33,151 nt of DNA from JBBQNY01 sp038255255 (GTDB lineage: Bacteria > Pseudomonadota > Gammaproteobacteria > Xanthomonadales > Ahniellaceae), in the NCBI GenBank assembly GCA_038255255.1, contig JBBSLL010000033.1:1-33151 (forward strand), written 5' to 3'. Positions 16,294 through 24,709 of the stretch are shown here, piece after piece. The notes under the pieces are model-generated. The model saw only the letters and a program-made list of their open reading frames with translations, was not told the origin of the DNA and searched no databases. Each line of letters opens with the position of its first letter. Position 1 is the stretch's first letter. Both the position numbers and the translations under genes were made by a program.

Positions 16294-18738
16294 ATGAAGA
16301 CTTTCCGACGATCCTCCGGCTTCAGCCTGATCGAAGCGATGGTGGCCATCATCATCCTGTCGGTCGGCCTGCTTGCTCTGGCGACCCTGCAAGTGCGCCT
16401 GATGCGATCCAGCGCCGACGGGAAGATGCAGTCGGCTGCCCTCGCGATGGCGAAGGCGGAGATCGAACGGCAGCGCACCTTCAGGGATGCGGCGAGCTGG
16501 CGCAACGACATCGTCGATGCACCCGCCGCGACCGTGAACGTTTCCATCGGCGGGCAGGCATTCGCGTTTACCCGTTCGATGGTCGTGGACCGTTTCCAGT
16601 GGAATCCTGCAGCAGCGACGCCCCGCTTCGTGCCCGTCGCTGATGCGGTCGCGTTGAACGGCCAACCCGACTTCAAGCGGGTTGTCGTAGCCGTGACATG
16701 GACCAACGAAAGCGCCGAGACTCGTCGCGTGACGCTGTCCGATGTCCTGGGCTCCATCATGCCTGCCGACTCTGCTTCGTTGATCGCGAGTCCCAACGGT
16801 TCGCGCAGCAACCCGCTCGTGCGCATCTTCGCGCCGAGTGCGGAAGGCATCATCCCCATCGCAATCGGCAGCGGCATGGCCTCGGCCAGCTCGAATCCGA
16901 AGCCCGTGCAGTTCGACGACGCCGGTGGCGCCACGCTGACGCGTTTCAACGTGCAGAATTACCTGAGCGACGGCGGCAATCCGCTGCTGCAGCGGCGCCT
17001 CGAGTTCGCGTATGCGTCGTGCAAGTGCACGCTCGAAACCACGACGAGCACGACCGACATTCCCGCATACGAGCCGACCGTGTGGACCGGCGAGCGCTAC
17101 ACCGCGCCGCGGCCCATCGTGGGACGCGCGGTCTCGCGAGCAATCAGTCAGGTCAATGACCAGCAGGACGTCAACCGCTTCGACGATCTCTGCACGTCAT
17201 GCTGCCGTGACCACCAGGATGACTCCGGGTCGGTTACCGAGCGGCCGACGGGTGACATCGATCCCGCCCTCCAGCCCCGGTACAAGGTGGATCCGTTCCG
17301 CCCGACTGACGTCGACCTGGATGGCTCCAACGAGTACGTCAACGGTAAGCACAAGCATTACGTGAACGCCTCGCCGACCCTGTTCGTCAATCCGCCGCTG
17401 ACCGAGGCTCGGGCCCGCGACGAGTACTTCGAAACCTGCCGGCTGGTGCGCGTCGACGGCATCAACCGCGTATCGGTGGACAGCCGGCTCGAGAACCTGG
17501 TCTCGCTCAATCTCTCGCCCGCGAGCCGTACCGATCCCGACAGCGCGCTGGCGACGCTGCCGTCGACCCTGGTGTCGAACTACGCATCATTCGCCAAGCG
17601 CTACGTGGAACAGGCGCTCGGCCTCGATACGTCTACGTCGCCGCCCGACTCCTCGCTCGCGCTTCCCGCCCGCTATCCGGTGGGGGGGCTCAGCGACCAG
17701 ATACTTACCAGCCCCGGTGACCCGACGGCGGAGCCGCCGGTGCCGCCGACCTACTCCGCACTGGCTCGTGAATTCGATTCGCCGTTCCTCGACCTCGACG
17801 AGGATGACCGCGTCGAGTTGCCCATGGATCAGTACCACAACCTCAGTGGGCGTGGAATTTATATCGACTTCCTCACTTCCGAGACGCGCAACGCGATTGC
17901 ATGCATCGGCAGCACCGCACGCAATTGCGCCGCGTTCCGCAACCGGAATCCGCTTGAGCTCGTGCCGTTCTTCGCAGTCAACCTGACCAACCTCAATTAC
18001 TTCCGCAAGGCGGATTCGCAGCCGGTCCTGCAATTGGAGCCCAACGGCTTCCCGCAGACGTACGGACAGGACTTCGTGCGCGGCCGCGTGCGCGCGACTG
18101 GTAACGGCGACTCGCTGATCTTGGCGTCGAGCCGCCGGGGCAATGCCGGGCTGACAGACCAGATTCCCGTCTACCCAGACTCGAACCAGATCATCAACGA
18201 GGGCGAACCTTTCCGCGTCGGCGGCAACCAGTCCAACCACCGCGCGCTCATCAGTCTCACCTGCCCGACTTGTGCGAGGGACAGCGTGTTCTTCACCAAG
18301 ATGGGCCAGAAGCAGCTCAACATGACTCCTGATGGCAGCGCATGTGGCTACGGTGCCAACGACAACAGTCTGCGCGAATGCACGACGGGCACCGATACTT
18401 CAATCACCGCAGTGAGCGCCGTGTTCAGCACCTACGTCTTCCCGACTTGCAATGATGGGCGCTACACGTACAACCCGGCGACGAACCTGTGCGAGCGCCG
18501 GCAGGGCCAGAACCTGCTGACGGAGCCTGCCGTGATCGCCGACTTCACCCTGTGCCGCCTCTCCAATCTACCAACAGGAGTCACGGCCAGCGTGGGCCTG
18601 CCAACGTCACCGGGCGTGCCTGCCGAGACCACCCCCGCCATGCTCAGCGGCAACGGTCTCGCACTCCTGCTGGACACCACACTGCCGAACTCGCCGATCG
18701 AGGCGGTGTTCGTCCCGTCCACCGGCACTTGCCCGTGA
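16294..18738 (+). CDS. pilV: Giant PilV-like minor pilin with Cys-rich globular region
   Basis: The N-terminus MKTFRRSSGFSLIEAMVAII is a clear prepilin signal (cleavage after G9, Glu14 at +5), followed by VGLLALATLQVRLMRSS, the PilV pattern. PilV proteins usually have about 150-200 residues; this one has 814. The extra region carries cysteine clusters: CKC at 243-245, CTSCC at 300-304 and CPTC at 657-660, with more near the end, suggesting disulfides or metal binding at a pilus tip. I recognise no named domain in it. ATG 16294 has AGGA at 7 bases; the in-frame TTG 16288 is less likely. No pilY1 follows, although PilY1 is normally the large tip protein encoded in such operons. A role as tip adhesin or sensor is inference. 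Confidence 0.8.
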   Translation: MKTFRRSSGFSLIEAMVAIIILSVGLLALATLQVRLMRSSADGKMQSAALAMAKAEIERQRTFRDAASWRNDIVDAPAATVNVSIGGQAFAFTRSMVVDRFQWNPAAATPRFVPVADAVALNGQPDFKRVVVAVTWTNESAETRRVTLSDVLGSIMPADSASLIASPNGSRSNPLVRIFAPSAEGIIPIAIGSGMASASSNPKPVQFDDAGGATLTRFNVQNYLSDGGNPLLQRRLEFAYASCKCTLETTTSTTDIPAYEPTVWTGERYTAPRPIVGRAVSRAISQVNDQQDVNRFDDLCTSCCRDHQDDSGSVTERPTGDIDPALQPRYKVDPFRPTDVDLDGSNEYVNGKHKHYVNASPTLFVNPPLTEARARDEYFETCRLVRVDGINRVSVDSRLENLVSLNLSPASRTDPDSALATLPSTLVSNYASFAKRYVEQALGLDTSTSPPDSSLALPARYPVGGLSDQILTSPGDPTAEPPVPPTYSALAREFDSPFLDLDEDDRVELPMDQYHNLSGRGIYIDFLTSETRNAIACIGSTARNCAAFRNRNPLELVPFFAVNLTNLNYFRKADSQPVLQLEPNGFPQTYGQDFVRGRVRATGNGDSLILASSRRGNAGLTDQIPVYPDSNQIINEGEPFRVGGNQSNHRALISLTCPTCARDSVFFTKMGQKQLNMTPDGSACGYGANDNSLRECTTGTDTSITAVSAVFSTYVFPTCNDGRYTYNPATNLCERRQGQNLLTEPAVIADFTLCRLSNLPTGVTASVGLPTSPGVPAETTPAMLSGNGLALLLDTTLPNSPIEAVFVPSTGTCP

Positions 18739-18746
18739 TCCCCCGT

Positions 18747-18774
18747 CCACCGCGGGCAGCCATGCCCGCGGTGG
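18747..18774 (+). terminator. Hairpin after the minor-pilin operon
   Basis: A perfect 12-base-pair stem (18747-18758 with 18763-18774) and a 4-base loop (GCCA) begins 9 bases after the pilV stop. The stem is very GC-rich. No run of T follows, so it is either an imperfect intrinsic terminator or a 3' stabilising hairpin. Confidence 0.55.
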
Positions 18775-18929
18775 ATTGGCCGAATCCCGAGTTCCAATAG
18801 AATTCCCGGCGTCGCGGTCAACATAATCCTTTGCGCGCCGGGCAACGTCGCGTGGCTGTCCTGTTCGATTCCCGTTGCATTCATGGCTTCAGAGCCAACG
18901 TGGCGGCTGGTCCACTTGGGGGTAACGCC

Positions 18930-19649
18930 ATGCGTCGTTTCGTTGGGACTTTCCTTGTCGGCATCATGGCCTTGTGCGCGACGGGAGCAGGTGCGCAGTC
19001 GGACACAGCGTCCGCGGCCGGCGGCACGCTGCTGCAGGTTTCCGCGCAGGGCGAAGTGCGACGCGCTCCCGACGTCGCCGAGATCGGCGTGGGCGTGGTG
19101 ACGCAGGCAGCTGACGCGCAGGCCGCGCTCAAAGCCAACGCCGAGCAGATGAATCGCGTGGTGGCCGCGGTGCGCCGTGCCGGCATCGAGGACAAGGACG
19201 TGCAGACCAGCGGCGTCAACCTGCAACCGCAGTACCAGTACGGCGAGAACCAGCCGCCGAAGCTCAATGGCTACCAGGCGCAGAACCGGGTGAGCGTCAA
19301 GGTGCGCGATATCGGCGACGTCGGCAAGGTGCTCGATGCGCTGGTCGCGCAGGGTGCCAACCAGATCGACGGTCCGTCATTCACGCTGGACAAACCGGAA
19401 ACCGCGCTGGACGAAGCGCGCCGCGCCGCGCTCGCGAAAGCGCAGGCGCGCGCGAAGATGTATGCGGACGCGATCAGCCTGCGCGTGATGCGCATCGTCA
19501 GCATCGACGAGTCCGGCGCGGGCTTCCAGCCGCCGCGCCCGATGATGATGGCGAAAACGGAAATGGTGATGGACTCGAGCACCACGCCCGTCATGCCGGG
19601 CGAGCAGACTCACTCGGTGTCGATCAACGTGGTGTTCGAACTCCGGTAG
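18930..19649 (+). CDS. SIMPL-domain (DUF541) secreted protein
   Basis: The 239-residue product has a signal peptide (1-22, ending GAGAQ) and then a SIMPL/DUF541 domain. Visible elements are LLQVSAQGEVRRAPDVAEI, VQTSGVNLQPQY, YQAQNRVSVKV and the C-terminal SVSINVVFEL strand. Family members include E. coli YggE and form periplasmic or outer-membrane oligomeric rings; their biochemical role is poorly defined. The ATG at 18930 follows a GGGGGT stretch and puts the signal peptide at the N-terminus, so the longer frame from 18831 is not used. It stands alone, convergent with the small membrane-protein gene 8 bases away. Confidence 0.92.
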   Translation: MRRFVGTFLVGIMALCATGAGAQSDTASAAGGTLLQVSAQGEVRRAPDVAEIGVGVVTQAADAQAALKANAEQMNRVVAAVRRAGIEDKDVQTSGVNLQPQYQYGENQPPKLNGYQAQNRVSVKVRDIGDVGKVLDALVAQGANQIDGPSFTLDKPETALDEARRAALAKAQARAKMYADAISLRVMRIVSIDESGAGFQPPRPMMMAKTEMVMDSSTTPVMPGEQTHSVSINVVFELR

Positions 19650-19657
19650 GAGCCTTG

Positions 19658-20077
19658 TCAGCGCTGCTGCTTCGTCGCCAGCCGCATCAGCAGTGCCACG
19701 CCGAAGCCCCAGGCGCCGTTGAGCAGCAGCGCGCCGATCCAGATCGCTGGATCCCAGCCCGCGCCCACGGCGAGTCCCTTGAGCGGGAATACGACGAACA
19801 GCGCGACCAGTGTCGGCAGGACGGCGCCGAGCAGCACCGCGGCCGCCCAGTACCTGGCCCCCACCTGCGCGCGGATCATCCACCAGAGCGCCACGCCCCA
19901 GAGCCCGCCGAAGAATGCGAGCGAGAGCACCGACGGCACGCCGAGCGGCGCCACCGCCGTCATGTCCCAGGCGGCTCTTGTTGTCACGCCGGCGCGGTGG
20001 AGCGCGAACAGCAGGCCCTGGTGAAACGTCAGTGTCGACGCGAATCCCGCAAGCCAGGCAGCTACGAGTTTTTTCAC
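19658..20077 (-). CDS. Small integral membrane protein of unknown function
   Basis: A 139-residue, strongly hydrophobic product with about four predicted transmembrane helices (starting KKLVAAWLAGFASTLTFHQG). GTG 20077 is chosen because GGAGGGG precedes it at ideal spacing; the frame extends to 20164 without a better start. It is convergent with the SIMPL gene and divergent from the SLOG/SLATT gene with about 170 bases between. I recognise no family function. Confidence 0.75.
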   Translation of the reverse strand: MKKLVAAWLAGFASTLTFHQGLLFALHRAGVTTRAAWDMTAVAPLGVPSVLSLAFFGGLWGVALWWMIRAQVGARYWAAAVLLGAVLPTLVALFVVFPLKGLAVGAGWDPAIWIGALLLNGAWGFGVALLMRLATKQQR

Positions 20078-20247
20078 TGCACCCCTCCAGCGAACACGCG
20101 CTGGCATTTTGCACTGTCGTTGGCCGCCTGTGGGACAGGCCCGCGTAGCTCGCTGACGGTTCACCGGGCCCGGAACGACAACGAGCCCATGCAGCCCGGG
20201 GCCACGGAATCGCGCGCTATGCTCCGCAACGGGCGGGGGGAGTGCTC

Positions 20248-20280
20248 ATGCGGCGCGATTCGGGCAGTACTACACCATGA
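20248..20280 (+). CDS. Possible 10-codon leader ORF coupled to the SLOG/SLATT gene
   Basis: The strong Shine-Dalgarno stretch GGGGGGAG lies just before ATG 20248, which opens a 10-codon ORF (MRRDSGSTTP). Its TGA overlaps the start of the next gene as ATGA (20277-20280). The main gene lacks an equally good ribosome site of its own, so ribosomes may reach it by reinitiation. This is read directly from the sequence; translation is not shown, and coincidence is possible. Confidence 0.35.
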   Translation: MRRDSGSTTP

Positions 20281-21974
20281 CCCAGCGCGAGGGAGGGCGG
20301 CTATGCGCCAGCCTCGTGGTGGGAGTCACCGGGCACCGCGACCTTCGCGAGGGCGACATTCCCGCGCTGCGCGAACAGATTCGCGCGTTTTTCGCTGACC
20401 TCCAGGCGCGCTATCCCGAGCTGCCGCTCATGCTCCTGTCTTCGCTGGCGCAAGGCAGCGACCAGCTGGCCGCCGAGGTGGCCTTTGAGCTTGGGCTGCG
20501 CGTGGTTGCGCCGCTGCCGATGCCTGCGGATCTCTACCGGGTGGATTTCGAAGACGCGCGTGCCCGCGCACTGTTCGACCGGCAGATAGAGCGGGCCGAG
20601 CTCCTGCAGATCCCCGTACAGGGCGGCAACACGCGCGCCAGCGTCGAGGGGCCCGGACCCGCGCGCGACCACCAGTACGCACTCGCGGGAATCTTCGTCT
20701 CGAGCCATTGCCACATCCTGCTCGCGCTGTGGGATGGACGCGACTCCGAGCTGCTGGGTGGCACTGCCCAGGTCGTGCGCTATCACCTGCACGGCACCAT
20801 GCCCGGATGGATCGATCGTCGACAGGCTCCGCTGTCCCTGCTCGGCCTCGACGAGGAGACGCTGGTCTACCACCTGCCCACCGGGCGCCAGGGGAACGCA
20901 ACGGAACTTCCGGCGCTGGATCGCTGGCTGACTGCCGGCACTGAGCTGGTCCGCAATGCGCAGATGCCGCGCACATTCGACCAGATGTTTCGACGGCAGG
21001 CGATGTTCAATGTCGACGCGCTCAAGTACGCGGACCGCATCTCGCCGCAACCTGCAGCGTCGCCCGGAGCATCGAGCTGCGCCGTATACCAGCTGTTCGA
21101 GGTCGCCGATGCCCTCGCGCGCATGCACCAGGCGCGGGTGAACCGCGTGCTGCGCGCAACCTATGTGCTGGCGGCGGCCATGGGGTTCGCATTGATCATG
21201 TACTCGGACCTGTTCGCGCAGGACACGCTGATCTATCTGTTCCTCGCCATGTTCCTTTCGGGCGTGGTGCTGGCCGGCATCGCCAAGCGCCGCGAATGGC
21301 ACCGCAAGTATCTCGACTACCGGGCCCTCGCCGAAGGCTTGCGCGTGCAGTCTTTCTGGCGGCGCGCCGGCATTCCCGACATCGACAGCCCGTCGTTCGC
21401 GCATGACAACTTCCTGCAGAAGCAGGACGTGGAACTCGGCTGGATCCGCAATGCCATGCGCGGCGCGAGCGTCGAAGGCATGCTGCAGCCGGCCGAGTCG
21501 GGAGAGGACGAGCTTGACGCCGTGATCCAGGAGTGGCTCGGGACCGAGGAGTCGGACGGGCAGTTGCGCTACTACTCCGTGACCGCCGCGAAGCGCGAAC
21601 GGTTGCACCGCCGCTCGGAATTGCTCGGCGACTGCTGCCTGTGGCTCGGGCTCGGCATCAGCGTGATGCTGGCCGTCTTCGCGCAAAAGCTGGAGGGGGG
21701 CACGCAGAACGTGCTGGTTGCGATGATGGGCGTGCTCTCGGTGGCGGCCGCAGTGCACGAGGCCTATGCCTACAAGAAGGCCGACAAGGAACTGATCAAG
21801 CAGTACCGCTTCATGCTGCGCATCTTCGAAGCCGCGCGCCGCCGCCTCGAGGGCTGCACCGGTGCGCGCGAAAAGCGCCAGCTGCTGCATGCGCTGGGCG
21901 AGGCGGCCCTGGCCGAGCACGCGGAGTGGACGCTGATGCACCGGGAGCGGCCGCTGGAGCACTCGCGCATCTGA
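20277..21974 (+). CDS. SLOG-like sensor domain fused to two SLATT-like 2TM units
   Basis: The N-terminal ~220 residues look like a SLOG-type Rossmannoid nucleotide-binding domain: VVGVTGHRDLR (14-24), SSLAQGSDQLAAE (55-67), ILLALWDG (147-154) and GGTAQVV (161-167). The C-terminal half has four transmembrane helices in two pairs (about 292-311/317-335 and 451-470/478-497). Each pair is flanked by a charged helix before it and a Lys/Tyr/Arg-rich helix after it (KYLDYRALAEGLR; IKQYRFMLRIFEAAR). That repeated layout matches SLATT, the 2TM effector that co-occurs with SLOG and nucleotide-signalling proteins in predicted conflict systems. Inferred role: ligand binding by SLOG alters the membrane part. 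The next gene, 73 bases on, encodes a TIR protein, a possible source of the ligand. Domain names are from motif reading; a profile search should confirm them. Confidence 0.72.
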   Translation: MTQREGGRLCASLVVGVTGHRDLREGDIPALREQIRAFFADLQARYPELPLMLLSSLAQGSDQLAAEVAFELGLRVVAPLPMPADLYRVDFEDARARALFDRQIERAELLQIPVQGGNTRASVEGPGPARDHQYALAGIFVSSHCHILLALWDGRDSELLGGTAQVVRYHLHGTMPGWIDRRQAPLSLLGLDEETLVYHLPTGRQGNATELPALDRWLTAGTELVRNAQMPRTFDQMFRRQAMFNVDALKYADRISPQPAASPGASSCAVYQLFEVADALARMHQARVNRVLRATYVLAAAMGFALIMYSDLFAQDTLIYLFLAMFLSGVVLAGIAKRREWHRKYLDYRALAEGLRVQSFWRRAGIPDIDSPSFAHDNFLQKQDVELGWIRNAMRGASVEGMLQPAESGEDELDAVIQEWLGTEESDGQLRYYSVTAAKRERLHRRSELLGDCCLWLGLGISVMLAVFAQKLEGGTQNVLVAMMGVLSVAAAVHEAYAYKKADKELIKQYRFMLRIFEAARRRLEGCTGAREKRQLLHALGEAALAEHAEWTLMHRERPLEHSRI

Positions 21975-22047
21975 CCGCCAATCAGCACCCGCCGGATGTA
22001 TCCGCGCTCGCGGCTTCGGCTTATGCTTGCGCTTCCGGGGGTAATCG

Positions 22048-24126
22048 ATGCGCTATCGCGCCTTCATCAGCTACAGCCACGCCGACGCCAGGTGGGCGCG
22101 CTGGCTGATGCGTCGCCTGGAATCCTATCGAGTGCCCGCGCGCCTGGTCGGGACACGTGGCACTTACGGTCCGATCGGTGCGCGACTCGGCGCATTCTTC
22201 CGCGACCGCGAGGAACTGCCCAGCGCCGGTGATCTCGGCGCCACCATTCGCGCCGCGATGGCGGAATCCGAGTCGCTCGTCGTGATCTGCTCGCCGACGG
22301 CCGCAAAGTCGCGCTGGGTCAACGCCGAGGTCGCTGCGTTTCGCGAAAGTGGCCGCGGCGATCGCGTGCTGTGTTTCGTCATCGCGGGCATGCCGGGTGC
22401 GGATGGCCCGGGGGAAGCATGCTTCCCACCCGCCCTGCTCGCAACCGACGCGGACGGCTGTCCCATCGAACCCCTCGCGGCCGACGCAAGGCCGGAGGGC
22501 GACGGGCGCGAGCGCGCATTCCTCAAGCTGGTGGCAGGCCTGCTCGGCGTCGGCTACGACACGCTGGCGCAGCGCGACGCGCAGCGCCGCAACCGGACTC
22601 TTGCCGTGGTTGCGTTTGCGTCGCTCGTCGGCATGTCGATCGCGATCGGGCTTGCAGCCGCCGCCTATGCCGCGCGCAACGACGCGCAGAGACGGCAGGC
22701 GCAGGCGGAGGACATCCTCGGCTTCATGCTCGGCGATCTGCGCAAGAAGCTGACCACCGTCGGCCGGCTCGACCTCATGCGCGCAGTCGACGACAAGGCG
22801 ATCGGTTACTTCGCCACGCTCGATGCACGCGACTTGAGCGACCGCAGCCTGGAGGAACAGGCAAGATCACTCACCGGCATTGGCGAAGTGCGGCTCGCCG
22901 AGGGCAACCACGATGCGGCGATGAAGGCATTCCGCGAAGCGCATGCACGCAGCACCGCGCTGCGCGAACGCGCGCCTGCCAACGGCCAGCGCCTGTTCGA
23001 CCTCGCCCAGGCCGAATACTGGATCGGATTCGTGGCGTGGAGGCAGGGTCGTCTCGACGACGCCGAAAAGTGGCTGAGCAGATATCGCGACAGCGCGATC
23101 GAGCTGGCGGCCATGGATCGCAACAAATTCGACTGGCAGAAGGAAGTGGCCTATGGCCACCAGAGCCTTGCTGTACTCAGCGAGGCCCGAGGGCGTTACG
23201 CCGAAGCCGAGCGGGCGATGCGCTCGCAGCTCAACCTGTATCGCATTTGGGTCGACCGGAGGCCGACGGATCTCGAGCTGCGCTTCGAAGCTACCAATAT
23301 CGAGTCCTGGCTGGGAAGCCTCGCAATGCGGCAAGGTCGATTGGCGGAAGCGGAGTCATTCTTCTTCGAAGAGGTGCGCGGCCTGGCACGCAATCACGCG
23401 ATGGACCCGTTGAACGTGCGATGGAAGCAGGAACGCGTCGAGGCGCAGGTGCTGCTTGCTGAAGCGCAGGTACAGCGGGGCCGTCTCCCGGAAGCGCGGG
23501 CCAGCATCGAGTTCGCAACGCCGCTGGCACTCGAGTTGCTGGAGAGAGATGCCGCCGACAACACCCGGCATGTGTCCCTCGGCATTTGCCGATGGTGGCA
23601 GGCGCAGCTGGCCAGCGTGCAGAGTCCGGACGACGCCCGTCAGGCTGCCGACGTCGCGGTTGCGTTGCTGACGCACGCGCATCGCGCCGAGCCACGCAAC
23701 GATCGGATCGTGGGTTGGCTGGCCCGCGCCCGTGTCCAGCAGGCGCAACTCGCGCTGATCCGGGATCAGCGCGAAGCGACTCGCCTGTACCTGGCAGCCG
23801 CGCGCGCCCTGATCAATACCGCGTGGAAAACCGGACAGGGCGAAGACCTCAGGCTCTGGCTGGCCCGGATCAATCTTCTTGAGGGCGAGTTGGCCCAGCG
23901 ATCGGGCAACAGCGCCGTCGCAACACAGTCCTGGAACGAAGCACGTCGACTGCTGCTGGAGAACGCGACGGCTCCGCTCGCCTTTGGGCGACTCGATCCC
24001 CTCGTACGGGCACTGCATCTGCTCGGTCAGACCGGTGAAGCCGAAGCACATGCGCAGCGCCTCGACGCCGCTGGCTTCAAGCCGCTGCAGCCGTGGCCGG
24101 CGATTCCCACCATGGCTGCCCGATGA
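22048..24126 (+). CDS. TIR-domain protein with one TM helix and C-terminal TPR region
   Basis: Residues 1-~115 form a TIR domain: YRAFISYSHAD (3-13), FRDREELPSAGDLG (51-64), LVVICSPTAAKS (77-88) and WVNAE with Glu94. That Glu occupies the position of the catalytic glutamate of NAD-cleaving TIR enzymes, so activity is plausible. One transmembrane helix follows at about 184-209, then ILGFMLGDLRKKLTTVGRLDLM, a linker I associate with TIR-TPR and kinase-TPR proteins, and helical repeats of TPR type from about 270 to the end (692 residues). The TIR domain should be cytoplasmic and the TPR region on the other side of the membrane. ATG 22048 has GGGGGT upstream. Its position between the SLOG/SLATT gene and two small paralogs suggests a functional unit. 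Confidence 0.88.
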   Translation: MRYRAFISYSHADARWARWLMRRLESYRVPARLVGTRGTYGPIGARLGAFFRDREELPSAGDLGATIRAAMAESESLVVICSPTAAKSRWVNAEVAAFRESGRGDRVLCFVIAGMPGADGPGEACFPPALLATDADGCPIEPLAADARPEGDGRERAFLKLVAGLLGVGYDTLAQRDAQRRNRTLAVVAFASLVGMSIAIGLAAAAYAARNDAQRRQAQAEDILGFMLGDLRKKLTTVGRLDLMRAVDDKAIGYFATLDARDLSDRSLEEQARSLTGIGEVRLAEGNHDAAMKAFREAHARSTALRERAPANGQRLFDLAQAEYWIGFVAWRQGRLDDAEKWLSRYRDSAIELAAMDRNKFDWQKEVAYGHQSLAVLSEARGRYAEAERAMRSQLNLYRIWVDRRPTDLELRFEATNIESWLGSLAMRQGRLAEAESFFFEEVRGLARNHAMDPLNVRWKQERVEAQVLLAEAQVQRGRLPEARASIEFATPLALELLERDAADNTRHVSLGICRWWQAQLASVQSPDDARQAADVAVALLTHAHRAEPRNDRIVGWLARARVQQAQLALIRDQREATRLYLAAARALINTAWKTGQGEDLRLWLARINLLEGELAQRSGNSAVATQSWNEARRLLLENATAPLAFGRLDPLVRALHLLGQTGEAEAHAQRLDAAGFKPLQPWPAIPTMAAR

Positions 24127-24201
24127 CTGGGACCCTTTTCAACGCAGCAACCGCGCATTTGTACAGTCGGCCTTGATGGCCATCACTCGAGGAGCTTTAT
24201 C

Positions 24202-24600
24202 GTGGCAAACACCAATGTAGGCCTTGATGTCCGCAACACTCCGTCCAGTGGCTCGGACGGATACACAAACACCACCGCCACCAACGGCGCTGTCTACAGC
24301 TATCAGTACACCGGCGGTAGCGATTCCCATGGCAACACCGGCGAAGTCGTCGGCACGGGAAGCGCCACCATCACCGTCAATCTGCACAGCGATGCGCGCT
24401 ACCAGATCAGCGGCGTCCTGTTCAGCGGCGATGCCGCGCGTGACCTGTCAACGCAACCGGCCGCGAACACAACCACCTCGCTCATTATCACCGACCTCGA
24501 TGTGACGACAGGCAGCAGCTACTACAAGATCACCGTGACCGATACCGCGGCCAACTGCAGTTTCGACTGCGATCCGGTGATCTCCAACGAGCCGAAGTAA
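24202..24600 (+). CDS. Small beta-rich protein, first of a tandem pair
   Basis: A 132-residue product rich in Thr, Ser, Asn, Gly and Tyr, probably beta-sheet, with no signal peptide or membrane helix. It starts with GTG after an excellent GAGGAG site. The C-terminus carries NCSFDCDP (C119, C123), a CxxxC pair that could form a disulfide or bind metal. The next gene encodes a paralog about 61% identical by hand count, aligned without gaps over 132 residues. It follows the TIR-TPR gene by 75 bases. I do not recognise the family and assign no function. Confidence 0.8.
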   Translation: MANTNVGLDVRNTPSSGSDGYTNTTATNGAVYSYQYTGGSDSHGNTGEVVGTGSATITVNLHSDARYQISGVLFSGDAARDLSTQPAANTTTSLIITDLDVTTGSSYYKITVTDTAANCSFDCDPVISNEPK

Positions 24601-24709
24601 TGAAATCGCCGACGCTGCTGGCCTGCGCCGTGCGTGCAGGCTTTACCGAAGCAATGGAAGGACTTACCCACCTGGCCCGGAGTGGCCTCTCACCGCAGAG
24701 GAGTCAGTC

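Noticed and set aside
20301..21962. Open frame of 553 codons on the - strand
   Set aside because: It mirrors the SLOG/SLATT gene almost exactly and has no recognisable motif; the + strand frame has nucleotide-binding blocks and membrane helices.
22022..22027. TATGCT as a -10 box before the TIR gene
   Set aside because: No -35 hexamer at usual spacing; it would leave a very short leader. Not strong enough to list.
20277..24126. Calling the locus Thoeris outright
   Set aside because: No SIR2 or macro domain is present, and the TIR is membrane-anchored with TPRs. Only the signalling logic is similar.
24621..24641. Small hairpin (GCCTGC/GCAGGC) between the two paralogs as a terminator
   Set aside because: The stem is only 6 bp, with a 9-base loop and a weak TTT after it; not better than expected by chance in this GC-rich sequence.
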